A stretch of 64,000 nt of DNA from Haliscomenobacteraceae bacterium (GTDB taxonomy: Bacteria; Bacteroidota; Bacteroidia; Chitinophagales; Saprospiraceae): assembly GCA_947501115.1 (NCBI GenBank), contig CANMVX010000012.1, positions 39,788 to 103,787 of the forward strand, written 5' to 3'. Made by a program: the position numbers and the translations under genes. The notes beneath the pieces were generated by a model that worked only from the letters and a program-made list of their open reading frames with translations, searched no databases and was not told the origin of the DNA. Positions 7,490-19,707 of this stretch are shown here, one piece after another (within the stretch, counting starts at the first letter, position 1; each line of letters starts with the position of its first letter).

Positions 7490-9472
7490 ATGAGGTTATT
7501 TTTTTTGATCATTTTCTACACATTTTTCCATTTTTCAATACTCCACGGGCAGCCATCGAGTGACGGTCAGAAAGCCGTTTCTCTCTATCGGAAAGGAGAA
7601 GATGCCTTACTGAAAAATAAATACAAAACAGCCATTCAGTACTTTAAATTAGCCATCAAGTTACAACCCGATTTAGTCGCGGCGGAAAGGGGGATTGGTC
7701 TTGGCTATGAAGGCTTGAATGACTGGTATGCAGCAAGGCAAATGTATGCCTCCATCATTGAAAAGGCCCCTCAGTTTTCACGATTACTATACTATCAAAT
7801 AGGAGAACTCTATTATAAAGAGGGGAACTACAAAAGAGCTATAAGTTACTTTGAACAGTTTGAACGGTTGCAGGGATTACCACTTATCCAATTTACTGTC
7901 AATGGTGAAAAAGAGGAAATTTTAGAAAGGGAAACCTTAAAAAAATTACCTATTACTTTTCAAGCATGCAGAATGGCCTTGGATAGTTCACATTTGGCCA
8001 CGCAATCGAACGTAATAAATCTGGGAAGTTCAATAAATACTACTGCAGATGAATATTTTCCATTTATAACCAATGATCAATTCATTTTGCTTTACACCAA
8101 AAGGAAAAATGAAAATAAAGACGAAGATTTATTTATTGCCACCAATAATGAAGACAACCAGTGGGGGAATGGTTCGCCTTTTGATAATCAAATAAATACT
8201 ATTTTCAATGAGGGCATGAGCACGCTGGTGAGAGATGGCCGAACGCTGTATTTTACGGCTTGTAATCGTCCTGAAATTAAGGGGCCATGTGATATCTGGA
8301 CCGGACAAATCGAAAGTGGACAAGTAAGAGAGGTAAAGGCTATGGTAGATCATCCAAATTCTGACAGTTGGGAAAGTCAGGCTTGTATTTCCTGCGATGG
8401 CCGCGTTTTGTATTTTGCCAGTAACAGACCTGGTGGACTTGGTGGGACTGATATTTGGGTATCGGTAAAGCAGAAAGACGGAACATGGAGTAATCCCTCC
8501 AATCTGGGTGCGCCTATAAATACAGACAAAGATGAAGAATCTCCATTTATTAGCAATGATGGAAATCGGCTTTTTTTTTCATCAACGGGGCATATTGGAT
8601 TCGGCGGTCAGGATATTTTCATGAGTTCTTTTGATAAATATAGAGGATGGAGTAATGCCTTTAATCTGGGTCCCAAAATAAATAGTCCTTTTGAAGATTT
8701 AGGATTTGTTCTTACAGCGGACGGACTTTCCGGTTATTTTGCCTCTGACAGACCTGATGGATTTGGAGGTATGGATATTTACAAAGTAAACCTGCAGAGT
8801 CAATTAAGGGGAGATTTAATCACTTACGTTTATGGAAGCATTAAAGATTCTTTAACGGGAAAGCCGGTAACAGGCACTATAAATTCGACGACATTTCCTC
8901 TCGTTCAAGTAGATAATCAAGGTAGATTTTTTTTATGTGTTCCTGCAAATACGTCATTACCACTTGTCATTACTCATCCTGGGTATCATAGTCAGACCAT
9001 AATAAAGAATATACCAGAATGGAATAACAGAAAATTCTACCCATTGAAAATTTTGCTTGTTCCAATACAGGTTCCCCTTCCTGAGATAGTGAAACCTGAA
9101 CCTGTAGATACCGCTCCGCCTTTGAGTAGTAATCGCTTCAAAGAACTAAAAAGATATTATCATTCTTTGTATTTTCAGTTTGATAGTGACATCCTGGAAA
9201 TGGGTGAAAAAGAAAAATTAGAAGGATACATCGCGGGAATACCCTCAAAATTCATACAAAGGGTAGAGATAAACGGCTATGCTGACGACGTGGGTGACTT
9301 TAAATACAATTTAGATTTATCGGAAAAAAGAGCTAAGATTGTTTCCTTGTTATTATTGGAAAAGGGCGTAGAAATTAGTAGAATTTCAATGAAAGGTCAT
9401 GGAGAGATAAAAGATGACCGACCTAAACCATTAAATAGGAAGGTTGAGATAAAAATCACCACCTTAGAATAA
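7490..9472 (+). CDS. PorE-like OmpA-family protein: TPR, PD40 propeller, carboxypeptidase-regulatory and OmpA domains
   Basis: 660 residues. Order of parts: signal peptide (about 1-21), TPR helices (about 25-130: GEDALLKNKYKTAIQYFKLA), a WD40-like/PD40 beta-propeller (about 170-435, with repeats such as LYFASNRPGGLGGTDIWV and GYFASDRPDGFGGMDIYKV), a carboxypeptidase-regulatory-like fold (about 445-525: VYGSIKDSLTGKPVTG), and a C-terminal OmpA domain (about 545-660). The OmpA domain keeps the peptidoglycan-binding Asp and Arg in GYADDVGDFKYNLDLSEKRA. The same architecture is known for PorE of the type IX secretion system, but Bacteroidota often carry several paralogues, so anchoring an outer-membrane assembly to the cell wall is the safe role. 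It lies 24 bases after the repeat-protein gene. Confidence 0.87.
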   Translation: MRLFFLIIFYTFFHFSILHGQPSSDGQKAVSLYRKGEDALLKNKYKTAIQYFKLAIKLQPDLVAAERGIGLGYEGLNDWYAARQMYASIIEKAPQFSRLLYYQIGELYYKEGNYKRAISYFEQFERLQGLPLIQFTVNGEKEEILERETLKKLPITFQACRMALDSSHLATQSNVINLGSSINTTADEYFPFITNDQFILLYTKRKNENKDEDLFIATNNEDNQWGNGSPFDNQINTIFNEGMSTLVRDGRTLYFTACNRPEIKGPCDIWTGQIESGQVREVKAMVDHPNSDSWESQACISCDGRVLYFASNRPGGLGGTDIWVSVKQKDGTWSNPSNLGAPINTDKDEESPFISNDGNRLFFSSTGHIGFGGQDIFMSSFDKYRGWSNAFNLGPKINSPFEDLGFVLTADGLSGYFASDRPDGFGGMDIYKVNLQSQLRGDLITYVYGSIKDSLTGKPVTGTINSTTFPLVQVDNQGRFFLCVPANTSLPLVITHPGYHSQTIIKNIPEWNNRKFYPLKILLVPIQVPLPEIVKPEPVDTAPPLSSNRFKELKRYYHSLYFQFDSDILEMGEKEKLEGYIAGIPSKFIQRVEINGYADDVGDFKYNLDLSEKRAKIVSLLLLEKGVEISRISMKGHGEIKDDRPKPLNRKVEIKITTLE

Positions 9473-9875
9473 AATTTGCATACTTATTAAAATAGTGCAA
9501 ACTATCATTGTACTTTTTTAATGTTTTATCTCCTTTTCTATACGTTTGAACCCAGAAACTTTACAATCAGCAAAAAATTCAACAAAATATTGACCTTGGT
9601 GAGTTTTTTACTCTCAATGAAATTTGGATCTAATTATTAAAGTGAATAAATACCTTCCTCAGACATATTTTTATAATTTTCATCTATTTCTTTATTGACT
9701 TCATTGAAATTGTACCTTTAGGTTAGACAAATTAAAGATTTTACGAACAAAAATTATGCATCACTAATGGTATATATAATAAATAAATGTTCAAAAAATA
9801 ATCATCTGAGCCGTTAAAGTAAGGAACTATTTTTAAATGGCTATAAGACATTAAACAATCCTTCAGGAAAAAGCA
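9473..9875. other. AT-rich intergenic region without a gene
   Basis: About 400 bases between the convergent PorE-like gene and sucD. I see no credible ORF, no tRNA and no strong hairpin. One isolated TACGTTTG box (9541-9548, plus strand) has no -33 partner and no gene after it. The sucD terminator lies at its right end. Confidence 0.6.
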
Positions 9876-9920
9876 AAACAAAAAAGCCTCCAAACAAGGA
9901 ATAATCCGATGTTTGGAGGC
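9876..9920 (-). terminator. rho-independent terminator of sucD
   Basis: A perfect 11-base-pair stem (GCCTCCAAACA with TGTTTGGAGGC, 13-base loop) is followed on the minus strand by TTTTTTGTTTTG. It starts 24 bases after the sucD stop codon. Confidence 0.93.
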
Positions 9921-9944
9921 AGCACCTAAAAACTTAGGCAAAAA

Positions 9945-10817
9945 TTATTTATTCAAAACTCTTTTCATTGTCACACCAATTTCTGCGGGAGAAGAAACAA
10001 CATGAATACCACATTCTCTCATGATAGCCATTTTTGCTTCAGCGGTATCTTCAGCGCCACCGATTATCGCACCGGCATGTCCCATTTTTCTACCTTTTGG
10101 AGCCGTTTGACCTGCAATAAATCCAACAACAGGTTTGGTACCATGCTCTTTGATGTAATAGGCAGCTTCAGCTTCCATGCCACCTCCAATTTCACCAATC
10201 ATGATAATACCTTCCGTTTCTGGATCATTCATAAGTAGTTCTACGGCTTCCTTGGTAGTCGTTCCAACAATAGGATCACCTCCTATGCCTATGCAGGTAG
10301 ATTGTCCCATACCCGCCTTTGTAACTTGATCAACCGCTTCGTAGGTAAGCGTTCCCGAGCGGGAAACGATACCAATTTTACCTTTTTTATGAATAAAACC
10401 TGGCATAATTCCACATTTTGCTTCATCTGGGGTAATAACACCAGGGCAATTGGGACCAATTAAACGACAGTCAAAATTTGAAATATAGGCTTTAACCTTA
10501 ACCATATCTTGTACAGGAATACCTTCCGTAATACAAATAATTACTTTGATACCTGCTTCAGCAGCTTCCATGATAGCATCAGCAGCAAAAGGCGGAGGAA
10601 CAAAAATAACCGTAGTATCAGCATGCGCCAATGTAACTGCATCAGCCACGGTATTAAAAACCGGTTTATCTAAATGGGAAGAACCTCCCTTACCCGGGGT
10701 CACTCCACCAACAACCTGAGTGCCGTAAGCTATCATTTGTTCAGCATGAAAAGTACCCTCTTTACCTGTAAAACCCTGAACAATAATCCTAGAGTCTTTA
10801 TTTACCAAAACAGCCAT
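9945..10817 (-). CDS. sucD: succinyl-CoA synthetase (ADP- or GDP-forming) alpha subunit
   Basis: 290 residues, normal length. It catalyses, with the beta subunit SucC, the conversion of succinyl-CoA to succinate with nucleoside triphosphate formation in the citric acid cycle. The CoA-binding Rossmann part is at the N-terminus ([26 protein letters not shown]) and the phosphorylated histidine is in [10 protein letters not shown] (about residue 247). SIGPNCPG-like [10 protein letters not shown] is also present. sucC is not adjacent, unlike in many proteobacteria. It follows the divIC-like gene by 36 bases and ends in a strong terminator. Confidence 0.97.
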   Translation of the reverse strand: MAVLVNKDSRIIVQGFTGKEGTFHAEQMIAYGTQVVGGVTPGKGGSSHLDKPVFNTVADAVTLAHADTTVIFVPPPFAADAIMEAAEAGIKVIICITEGIPVQDMVKVKAYISNFDCRLIGPNCPGVITPDEAKCGIMPGFIHKKGKIGIVSRSGTLTYEAVDQVTKAGMGQSTCIGIGGDPIVGTTTKEAVELLMNDPETEGIIMIGEIGGGMEAEAAYYIKEHGTKPVVGFIAGQTAPKGRKMGHAGAIIGGAEDTAEAKMAIMRECGIHVVSSPAEIGVTMKRVLNK

Positions 10818-10853
10818 GTGTTCAATTATATTTAAAAGCGATAAAATGTAAAC

Positions 10854-11156
10854 CTACTCTTCACTAATAATAAAAACGTCCTCTCCTTTTTTACTCATAA
10901 AGTACTTTTCACGAGCGATAGCCTCTCCATTCTTCTTTAACAACACACTTTCTCTTTTCGCTTCGGTAATTTTATTTGTAAAATTTTCTTTATCATTTCT
11001 AAGTTGATGAATACTTTTATTTAAACGCCACTGTTCAAAAAAATTATGTTTATCAAAAATGAAAAGCCAGGAAACAAATACGAAAGCAGTAAGGATATAC
11101 TTATTTTGAAGAGGTTTAGGAAGCAACCTTTTTATGAAAAATCTAGACTGAGCCAT
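10854..11156 (-). CDS. FtsB/DivIC-type septum formation initiator
   Basis: 100 residues. One membrane helix (about 21-38: YILTAFVFVSWLFIF) is followed by a predicted coiled coil (about 45-85: QLRNDKENFTNKITEAKRES) and a short conserved tail with YFMSKKGEDVFII, as in the bitopic division proteins FtsB/DivIC that link FtsL and FtsQ/DivIB at the septum. It begins 11 bases after the eno stop, and eno-ftsB order is common in many bacteria, which supports the call. Confidence 0.88.
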   Translation of the reverse strand: MAQSRFFIKRLLPKPLQNKYILTAFVFVSWLFIFDKHNFFEQWRLNKSIHQLRNDKENFTNKITEAKRESVLLKKNGEAIAREKYFMSKKGEDVFIISEE

Positions 11157-11167
11157 AGATAAATAAT

Positions 11168-13587
<2,420 letters not shown>

Positions 13588-13620
13588 GAAATATAGTAAT
13601 ATACCAACAATAAAACCTCA

Positions 13621-13650
13621 CAAATATAGTATTATTAGCTATAAATGAAA
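13621..13650 (-). promoter_or_regulatory. promoter of the carA-eno-divIC-sucD run
   Basis: Read on the minus strand, a TATATTTG -7 box (13628-13621) is preceded at 18 bases by TTTC (13650-13647), one base off the TTTG -33 element. It lies between the rplQ terminator and the carA start, giving a leader of about 30 bases. Confidence 0.55.
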
Positions 13651-13703
13651 GGATGAAAACTAATATTTTAAATAAAGTATCCAAAAACTTAATACCAAAA
13701 AGG

Positions 13704-13744
13704 ATAAAAATAAAAAGAGGCTATCCAAAATGAATAGCCTCTTT
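13704..13744 (-). terminator. terminator closing the ribosomal protein block
   Basis: An 11-base-pair perfect stem (AAAGAGGCTAT with ATAGCCTCTTT, 9-base loop) is followed on the minus strand by TTTATTTTTA. It lies 22 bases after the rplQ stop. Confidence 0.9.
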
Positions 13745-13766
13745 CAATAATGATATATATAAAAAA

Positions 13767-14276
13767 TTAATCTTTATTTTCTACTTCAGTGGTGTCATCA
13801 CCATCTATAACTGCATCTTCCACAACGGCATCAGAACCCGTACCTGATGCGGAACCCTTTCCACGACGACCTCTTCTTCCAGTAGATTTAGCAGCATCAG
13901 ACTTAATTTTATAGACTTCATTGAAATCAACTAACTCTATAATAGCAATATCAGCAGCATCACCTTTTCTGAAACCCAATTTAACTACCCTTAAGTAACC
14001 CCCTGGTCTATTTGCAATCGCAGGAGCAACGGTAGAGAACAACTCAATTAATGCCTCTTTATTCTGTAGATAACTAAAGATAACCCTGCGATTATGGGTA
14101 CTATCATCCTTAGATTTAGTAAAAAGTGGCTCAGCAAAAACTCTTAGAGCTTTAGCCTTAGCTTCCGTAGTAGTAATTCTTTTGTGCATAATCAAAGAAA
14201 TCGTAAGATTTCTAAGTAACGCCTTTCTGTGGGCAGATTTCCTGCCTAAATGGTTAAGTTTATTACCGTGATTCAT
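13767..14276 (-). CDS. rplQ: 50S ribosomal protein L17 (bL17) with acidic tail
   Basis: 169 residues against 127 in E. coli. The L17 core covers about 1-125 ([31 protein letters not shown] and [12 protein letters not shown]). The extra about 40 residues start with a basic Gly/Arg patch ([18 protein letters not shown]) and end very acidic ([16 protein letters not shown]). Tails like this occur in Bacteroidota L17; their use is unknown to me. It is the last gene of the block, 121 bases after rpoA, and is followed by a strong terminator. Confidence 0.97.
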   Translation of the reverse strand: MNHGNKLNHLGRKSAHRKALLRNLTISLIMHKRITTTEAKAKALRVFAEPLFTKSKDDSTHNRRVIFSYLQNKEALIELFSTVAPAIANRPGGYLRVVKLGFRKGDAADIAIIELVDFNEVYKIKSDAAKSTGRRGRRGKGSASGTGSDAVVEDAVIDGDDTTEVENKD

Positions 14277-14397
14277 AAAAAAAAGTTTAACGTCGCATCA
14301 CTAAATATTGGTTAAGGCTTATGCAATATTCGGTTAATGCAAAAATAAGAAAGAAGAAGCACCATAAAAAGCCTAGCACTTACCTCTTAAATGATAT

Positions 14398-15396
14398 TTA
14401 TTCTTCGTCCAATTTAAATTTGGCTAAATCCATTCCAAAATTAAGACCTTTTTCAACCAATAGCTCTTCAATTTCTACGAGTGATTTTTTACCAAAATTC
14501 CTGAACTTCAATAATTCGTGCGTATCGTAATGAACAAGTTCAGCCAGGGTATTAATCTTTGCCGCTTTCAAACAGTTATAAGCACGAACAGATAAATCAA
14601 GATCTTCTAAAGAAGTCTTCAACAACTTCCGCATGTGTAGAATATGCTCATCGACAATATTTTCCTCCTTACTTGATGCATCATCAAAGGTGATGTTCTC
14701 ATCAGTAATAAGCATAAGATGTTGAATCATTATTCTGGATGCCTCTTTAATAGCTTCTTCAGGGTGAATGGTTCCATCCGTCTTAAGATCTATAGTTAGC
14801 TTCTCGTAATCTGTTCTTTGTCCTACCCTAGTACTTTCAATCTTGTACGACACATTTTTGATAGGCGTATAGATAGCATCTACAGGTATAACACCGATAG
14901 GAGAATCCTTAGTAATAGACTCATCTGCAGGAACATAACCTCTACCCTTAGTAATAGTAATTTCTAACTCAAGATTAACCGTAGGTTCCATGCTACAGAT
15001 GAGCAAAGAAGGATTCATGATTTTGAAATGACTGGTATGTGCCTCGATATCACCTGCAGAAAAAGAACTTTTACCAGAAATAGTCATATAAATCTTATCC
15101 CCATCGAATTCATCTTCGGGAACTAATTTCTTTAACCTAATCTGCTTTATGTTAAGGATAATCTCTACAACATCTTCGACTACACCAGGTATAGTTGAAA
15201 ACTCGTGATCGACACCCGCAATACGAATGGCACTAATCGCATAACCCTCTAAAGAAGAAAGAAGTACACGACGTAAGGAGTTACCAACAGTCTGCCCGAA
15301 GCCGGGTTCCAACGGTTTAAACTCGAATAAACCTTCAAAATCGTTTGATTTTTGCAAAACAATTTTATCAGGCTTTTGAAAATTTAGAATACTCAT
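14398..15396 (-). CDS. rpoA: RNA polymerase alpha subunit
   Basis: 332 residues from ATG 15396 (MSILNFQKPD). The frame opens at 15426, but the ten extra residues match nothing known. The N-terminal domain, which dimerises and nucleates polymerase assembly, contains FGQTVGNSLRRVLLSSLEG. A linker of about 20 residues then leads to the C-terminal helix-hairpin-helix domain (about 255-320: LDLSVRAYNCLKAAKINTLA, RNFGKKSLVEI) that contacts UP elements and activators. It is placed between rpsD and rplQ as in the usual alpha operon. Confidence 0.98.
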   Translation of the reverse strand: MSILNFQKPDKIVLQKSNDFEGLFEFKPLEPGFGQTVGNSLRRVLLSSLEGYAISAIRIAGVDHEFSTIPGVVEDVVEIILNIKQIRLKKLVPEDEFDGDKIYMTISGKSSFSAGDIEAHTSHFKIMNPSLLICSMEPTVNLELEITITKGRGYVPADESITKDSPIGVIPVDAIYTPIKNVSYKIESTRVGQRTDYEKLTIDLKTDGTIHPEEAIKEASRIMIQHLMLITDENITFDDASSKEENIVDEHILHMRKLLKTSLEDLDLSVRAYNCLKAAKINTLAELVHYDTHELLKFRNFGKKSLVEIEELLVEKGLNFGMDLAKFKLDEE

Positions 15397-15448
15397 AGGT
15401 CGGAATAAAAAAACAAAAAATGACAAAAACGAAGTCAGTAAGATGTTC

Positions 15449-16063
15449 TTATTTGGAATAAAGTTCTACAATGAGTTGTTCATTAATTTTTTCAGGAATC
15501 TGACTGCGCTCAGGTAGAGAAATAAAGGTACCCTGAAATTTATCAGGATTAACTTCTAACCAAGGATACTTTCTAACTTCGCTGGCACGTCCAGCTAAAC
15601 TATTAGCCACTATTTCCAGGCTCTGTGATTTACCTCTTACGGTAATGATATCACCTGGACGAAGTAAGCAAGATGGAATATTAGTCAGGATGCCATTTAC
15701 GAGGATATGTTTGTGCGTAACAAGCTGTCTTGCACCATTTCTCGTAGGCGAAATACCTAAGCGGTAAACAACATTGTCGAGTCTTGACTCTAACAACTGA
15801 AGTAACACTTCACCAGTAACACCTGCCTTTCGGGCAGCTTTTTCAAATAAATTACGGAACTGTCTTTCGAGTAGGCCATAAGTATATTTAACTTTTTGCT
15901 TTTCAGTGAGTTGAACAGCATAATCAGAACGTTGTTTACGCCGTCTTGTAGCACCATGCTGACCAGGAGGAGATTTTCTACGTTCGAATGATTTATCAGG
16001 ACCATAAATTGCCTCGCCAAATGCTCTTGCTTTTTTAGTACGGGGACCAGTATATCTTGCCAT
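15449..16063 (-). CDS. rpsD: 30S ribosomal protein S4 (uS4)
   Basis: 204 residues, normal. It is a primary 16S rRNA binder in the 5' domain of the small subunit. The S4 RNA-binding domain is at about 93-155 ([20 protein letters not shown], then [14 protein letters not shown]). The N-terminal part has the basic [16 protein letters not shown] stretch and lacks the cysteine cluster of the zinc-binding S4 variant. It lies between rpsK (25 bases) and rpoA (52 bases). In many bacteria S4 represses this operon; I did not find the pseudoknot site by eye. Confidence 0.98.
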   Translation of the reverse strand: MARYTGPRTKKARAFGEAIYGPDKSFERRKSPPGQHGATRRRKQRSDYAVQLTEKQKVKYTYGLLERQFRNLFEKAARKAGVTGEVLLQLLESRLDNVVYRLGISPTRNGARQLVTHKHILVNGILTNIPSCLLRPGDIITVRGKSQSLEIVANSLAGRASEVRKYPWLEVNPDKFQGTFISLPERSQIPEKINEQLIVELYSK

Positions 16064-16088
16064 AAGGAATATTATTAATTATTAAGAA

Positions 16089-16481
16089 TTAAACTCTTCT
16101 TCTCTTTGGAGGACGACAACCATTGTGAGGAATAGGAGTCATGTCCTTAATAATAGAAACTCTGATACCTGCACCATCTAATGCACGAATAGCAGCTTCT
16201 CTACCAGAACCAGGACCTTTAACGAAAACTTCTGCTACTCTTAGACCAGCATCATGAGCTACTTTAGCTGCATCGGCTGCAGCAATTTGAGCTGCATAGG
16301 GAGTATTCTTTTTAGAACCCTTAAAGCCTGATTTACCCGCGGAACCCCAAGAAATAACTTGACCAGCCTTATTGGTAATAGAGACGATAATATTATTAAA
16401 AGAAGCTTGAATAAAAGCATAACCTTCCGATTCTACCTTTACGACCCTTTTTTTTACATTTTTTTTGGTTGCTTTTGCCAT
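16089..16481 (-). CDS. rpsK: 30S ribosomal protein S11 (uS11)
   Basis: 130 residues from ATG 16481 ([15 protein letters not shown]); the longer frame to 16511 adds ten unlikely residues. It forms part of the platform of the 30S subunit near the mRNA exit. Signatures are [31 protein letters not shown] and the C-terminal [18 protein letters not shown]. It follows rpsM with a 48-base gap. Confidence 0.98.
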   Translation of the reverse strand: MAKATKKNVKKRVVKVESEGYAFIQASFNNIIVSITNKAGQVISWGSAGKSGFKGSKKNTPYAAQIAAADAAKVAHDAGLRVAEVFVKGPGSGREAAIRALDGAGIRVSIIKDMTPIPHNGCRPPKRRRV

Positions 16482-16529
16482 TTTACAAAAAACATTTAGT
16501 GTAACTGCCAATTGACAATTACGATAGAA

Positions 16530-16907
16530 TTACTTAGTTACCTTCTTTTTGTTTGCGACTGTCTTACGCTTACCTTTACGGGTTCTGGCATTTGTACGTG
16601 TACGTTGACCTCTTACAGGTAAACCTTTACGATGCCGCAAACCTCTTAAACAAGCAATGTCCATCAATCGCTTAATACTCATTTGCACTTCTGAACGGAG
16701 TTCACCTTCAGTTTTGAACTCGGTAGAAACAATACGAGAGATCTCTCTAATATTATCATCAGACCAGGTTTCAACCTTAGCATGTTCATCAACGCCAGCT
16801 TGCGCAAGAATATTGAGGGCCGTTGTACGCCCAATGCCATAAATATAGGTTAATGCGATAGCACCACGTTTATTTCTCGGCAAATCAACACCGCCAATTC
16901 GAGCCAT
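16530..16907 (-). CDS. rpsM: 30S ribosomal protein S13 (uS13)
   Basis: 125 residues. It sits in the head of the 30S subunit and makes the bridge to L5 and contacts with P-site tRNA. The N-terminal [20 protein letters not shown] and the C-terminal [20 protein letters not shown] with a lysine-rich tail are diagnostic. It lies 36 bases after rpmJ. Confidence 0.98.
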   Translation of the reverse strand: MARIGGVDLPRNKRGAIALTYIYGIGRTTALNILAQAGVDEHAKVETWSDDNIREISRIVSTEFKTEGELRSEVQMSIKRLMDIACLRGLRHRKGLPVRGQRTRTNARTRKGKRKTVANKKKVTK

Positions 16908-16943
16908 GTTTCTTAGTTTATAGTTTAGGAAACCAAACAGGAA

Positions 16944-17060
16944 TTAACCCTGTCTTTGTTTCAGTTTAGGATTTTTCTTATTAATAATGTAAACTTTCCC
17001 TTTTCGCTTGACTACAATGCAGTCAACAGATCGTTTTTTTACAGAAGTTCTTACTTTCAT
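16944..17060 (-). CDS. rpmJ: 50S ribosomal protein L36 (bL36), zinc-free form
   Basis: 38 residues, found by reading the gap between infA and rpsM. It begins [20 protein letters not shown] and ends LKQRQG, the normal length and ends for L36. Standard L36 binds zinc with three Cys and one His; here only one Cys (C14) remains and the other ligand positions hold Ser, Asn and Leu, so this is the C-minus, zinc-independent type. Gaps are 38 bases to infA and 36 to rpsM, the common infA-rpmJ-rpsM order. Confidence 0.95.
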   Translation of the reverse strand: MKVRTSVKKRSVDCIVVKRKGKVYIINKKNPKLKQRQG

Positions 17061-17098
17061 TTGTTTGCTTTTAATAGCGTTAAAGTTTCAGAGGACGA

Positions 17099-17317
17099 TT
17101 ATTTATAACGATAGGTTATCCTTCCGCGTGCCAAATCATAGGGTGACATTTCAACAGAAACCTTATCACCAGGAAGAATACGAATGTAATTCATACGCAT
17201 TTTGCCAGAGATGGTGGCTGTTATTTGGTGGTCGTTTTCCAACCTAACCCTAAACATGGCATTTGAGAGAGCTTCCTCTATTATACCGTCTTGTTTAATC
17301 AAATCTTTTTTAGACAT
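17099..17317 (-). CDS. infA: translation initiation factor IF-1
   Basis: 72 residues, the exact family length. It is an S1-like OB-fold protein that occupies the A site during initiation. Seen are [39 protein letters not shown] and the end [15 protein letters not shown]. It lies between map (98 bases upstream) and rpmJ. Confidence 0.98.
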   Translation of the reverse strand: MSKKDLIKQDGIIEEALSNAMFRVRLENDHQITATISGKMRMNYIRILPGDKVSVEMSPYDLARGRITYRYK

Positions 17318-17415
17318 ATACCGAATTTCGGAGTGCGAAGATAAACAAAATCTATTTCAGTTTACTCATTTTAGTAATAAAAATCAGTTAATCTGATAGT
17401 TAATAATAAAAAAAA

Positions 17416-18228
17416 CTAACTTTCTACCATGACTGATGTTAAAAAAGGGTTTTCAACACAAGCCTTTTCAATGCCGGAATGGTCTGATAAAACCAAAACA
17501 CCATCATCAAAAATAGCTACAGTATGTTCATAGTGAGCAGAGTAGGATGTATCCTTAGTCACAACCGTCCATCCATCATTAAGAACAACCACTTCTTTCT
17601 TACCAAAATTAACCATTGGCTCAATGGCAATAACCAAACCACTTTTGATTTTTTGCCCAGATCCCCGTTTTCCCACATTGGAGACAACAGGTTCTTCATG
17701 CAATTGTTTACCAATACCATGACCGACCAATTCACGAACCACACTAAAACCACATTCCCATTCAATAAAAGATTGAATAGCAAAACCAATGTCTCCCATT
17801 CTCATTCCACAACGGGAAACTTCTATTGCCTTATACAAAGAGGTTAAAGTGGCTTTACAAAGGTCAAAATTATCCTTCGACACCTCTCCTAAAAGGAAAG
17901 TAAAAGCAGCATCACCAAAATAGCCATTTTTGACGACCCCACAATCGATGGATACCAAATCACCTTCCTTTAAGAACCGATCTCCCTTTGGAATTCCATG
18001 AACAACTTCATTATTCAAAGATATACAAAGAGAGGAGGGAAAACCATTGTAGCCCTTAAAAGCAGGAAGACCACCCTTTGATAAAATAAAAGATTCAGCT
18101 ATTTCATCTATTTCTCTGGTACTAATACCAGGCTTAAGTAAATAAGCCACGTGTTCAAGTGTATCTGAAACTATCTGGCAACTTTCCCTGATGAAAACAA
18201 CCTCATCTTTCGTTTTATAATGAACCAT
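17416..18228 (-). CDS. map: type I methionine aminopeptidase
   Basis: 270 residues. It removes the initiator Met from nascent proteins. The pita-bread fold keeps the dinuclear metal ligands: Asp in SIDCGVVKNGYFGDAAFTF (two), His in VGHGIGKQLHEEP, Glu in AIEPMVNFG and Glu in SAHYEHTVAI. It is placed between secY and infA as in many bacteria, but adk, often found here, is missing. Confidence 0.97.
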   Translation of the reverse strand: MVHYKTKDEVVFIRESCQIVSDTLEHVAYLLKPGISTREIDEIAESFILSKGGLPAFKGYNGFPSSLCISLNNEVVHGIPKGDRFLKEGDLVSIDCGVVKNGYFGDAAFTFLLGEVSKDNFDLCKATLTSLYKAIEVSRCGMRMGDIGFAIQSFIEWECGFSVVRELVGHGIGKQLHEEPVVSNVGKRGSGQKIKSGLVIAIEPMVNFGKKEVVVLNDGWTVVTKDTSYSAHYEHTVAIFDDGVLVLSDHSGIEKACVENPFLTSVMVES

Positions 18229-18321
18229 TCGTCTTGATATAAAAACTATTCAAACTATAGGATAATACTTTTACTATCCAACGTAATAAATGACAGGTCA
18301 TTCTACTAGAACGTTCTGAAA

Positions 18322-19698
18322 TTACATTTCACTTCCAATACCTTGTAAACGACTTCCAGTTTGTCTTCCTTGTACTTTACCCGATTTAACTAAACCGTCA
18401 TACCGACGCATTAGTAAATAACTTTCGATTTGAGCTAATGTATCTAACACAACGGCTACCAATATCAAAAGGGAAGTTCCGCCAAAGAAAATGGAGAAAG
18501 AACGATTTACACCAAAAGCCGCAGCGAAAGCTGGTAAAATGGCTATCAGGCCAAGAAATAATGCTCCTGGCAAGGTAATTCTACTAGTAATATTATCAAT
18601 GTATTCTGCTGTTGGTACACCAGGCTTTACACCAGGAATAAACGCATTTTGTCTTTTAAGATATTCCGAGTAATTTTGTGGATTCACTAACAACGCCGTA
18701 TAGACATAAGTGAAAACAAAAATCAGAAGAAAATAAATAACATTATACTCAACAGAAGCAAAATCATTTAAGGCTATAAGGAAACTGCTGGATGAAGCAG
18801 CTTCAGCGGAAGCAAACTGCATGGCTGTAGAAGGTAAAAACATTAATGCCTGGGCAAAAATGATTGGCATTACACCTGAAGCGTTCAACTTCAGAGGAAT
18901 ATAATCTCTAGCGCCAGCATTTGGAAGAGATGACCCTTCTCGACCTACGGCTTTCCTCGCAAACTGAATTTGAATACGTCTGACTGCCTGAACCACCATA
19001 ATAGTAAGTATGATAATTACAAAAAGTAAAGCCATTTCCAAAACAAATAATAGCAAGGCGTTATTTTCCAATTGAGCTTGAAACTCAAAGCCTAGGGCAG
19101 AAGGTAAAGTAGCTATTATACCTACGGTGATAAGCAGCGAAACACCATTACCAATACCACGATCAGTTATCCTTTCACCCAACCACATAGATAATACGGT
19201 ACCACCTGCTAATATAATGATATTACTGAACCAGAAGATAGCTTTCGGAATAGCTGGATCGATAGCACCCATTGTACTAATGTAAGTAAGGTAACCACTA
19301 CCTTGTACCAAAGTAACAACCACCGTTAAGAGACGCGTAATCTGATTGAGCTTTTTTCTACCAGACTCACCTTCCTTTTGTTGAAGACGTTGAAAATATG
19401 GTACGGCAAAACCCAAGAGCTGTATAACAATCGAGGAAGTTATATAGGGCATAATACCTAGAGCCAAAAGAGAGGCATTCTTAAAAGCTCCACCCGTAAA
19501 GGAGTTGATTAAACCGATAAGATCGTTCGTCTTTTCACCCGCAGCGTTTTGAGCATCGAGAGCGGCAGGGATAACACCTGGCAACACGATATAGCTTCCA
19601 AACCGATAAACAACAAGGACAATTAACGTAGTCAGAATACGATTTCTGAGTTCAGTAATACTCCAAATATTTTTTAAAGTTGTAATAAACCGTTTCAT
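18322..19698 (-). CDS. secY: Sec translocase subunit SecY
   Basis: 458 residues with ten membrane helices. It forms the protein-conducting channel with SecE and SecG. Seen are the N-terminal ELRNRILTTLIVLVVYRFGS, the TM2 motif ALGIMPYITSSIVIQLLGF, RITDRGIGNGVSLLI, the cytosolic loop with IPLKLNASGVMPIIFAQAL, and the C-terminal LLMRRYDGLVKSGKVQGRQT. It follows rplO by 9 bases. No frame problem is seen. Confidence 0.98.
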   Translation of the reverse strand: MKRFITTLKNIWSITELRNRILTTLIVLVVYRFGSYIVLPGVIPAALDAQNAAGEKTNDLIGLINSFTGGAFKNASLLALGIMPYITSSIVIQLLGFAVPYFQRLQQKEGESGRKKLNQITRLLTVVVTLVQGSGYLTYISTMGAIDPAIPKAIFWFSNIIILAGGTVLSMWLGERITDRGIGNGVSLLITVGIIATLPSALGFEFQAQLENNALLLFVLEMALLFVIIILTIMVVQAVRRIQIQFARKAVGREGSSLPNAGARDYIPLKLNASGVMPIIFAQALMFLPSTAMQFASAEAASSSSFLIALNDFASVEYNVIYFLLIFVFTYVYTALLVNPQNYSEYLKRQNAFIPGVKPGVPTAEYIDNITSRITLPGALFLGLIAILPAFAAAFGVNRSFSIFFGGTSLLILVAVVLDTLAQIESYLLMRRYDGLVKSGKVQGRQTGSRLQGIGSEM

Positions 19699-19707
19699 GA
19701 TAATTAG

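Noticed and set aside
9541..9548. TACGTTTG -7 box in the gap after the PorE-like gene
   Set aside because: No -33 element at 19-21 bases and no gene or stable RNA structure downstream.
18304..18318. AGAACGTTCT palindrome between map and secY
   Set aside because: Short, no neighbouring copy and no regulator to link it with.
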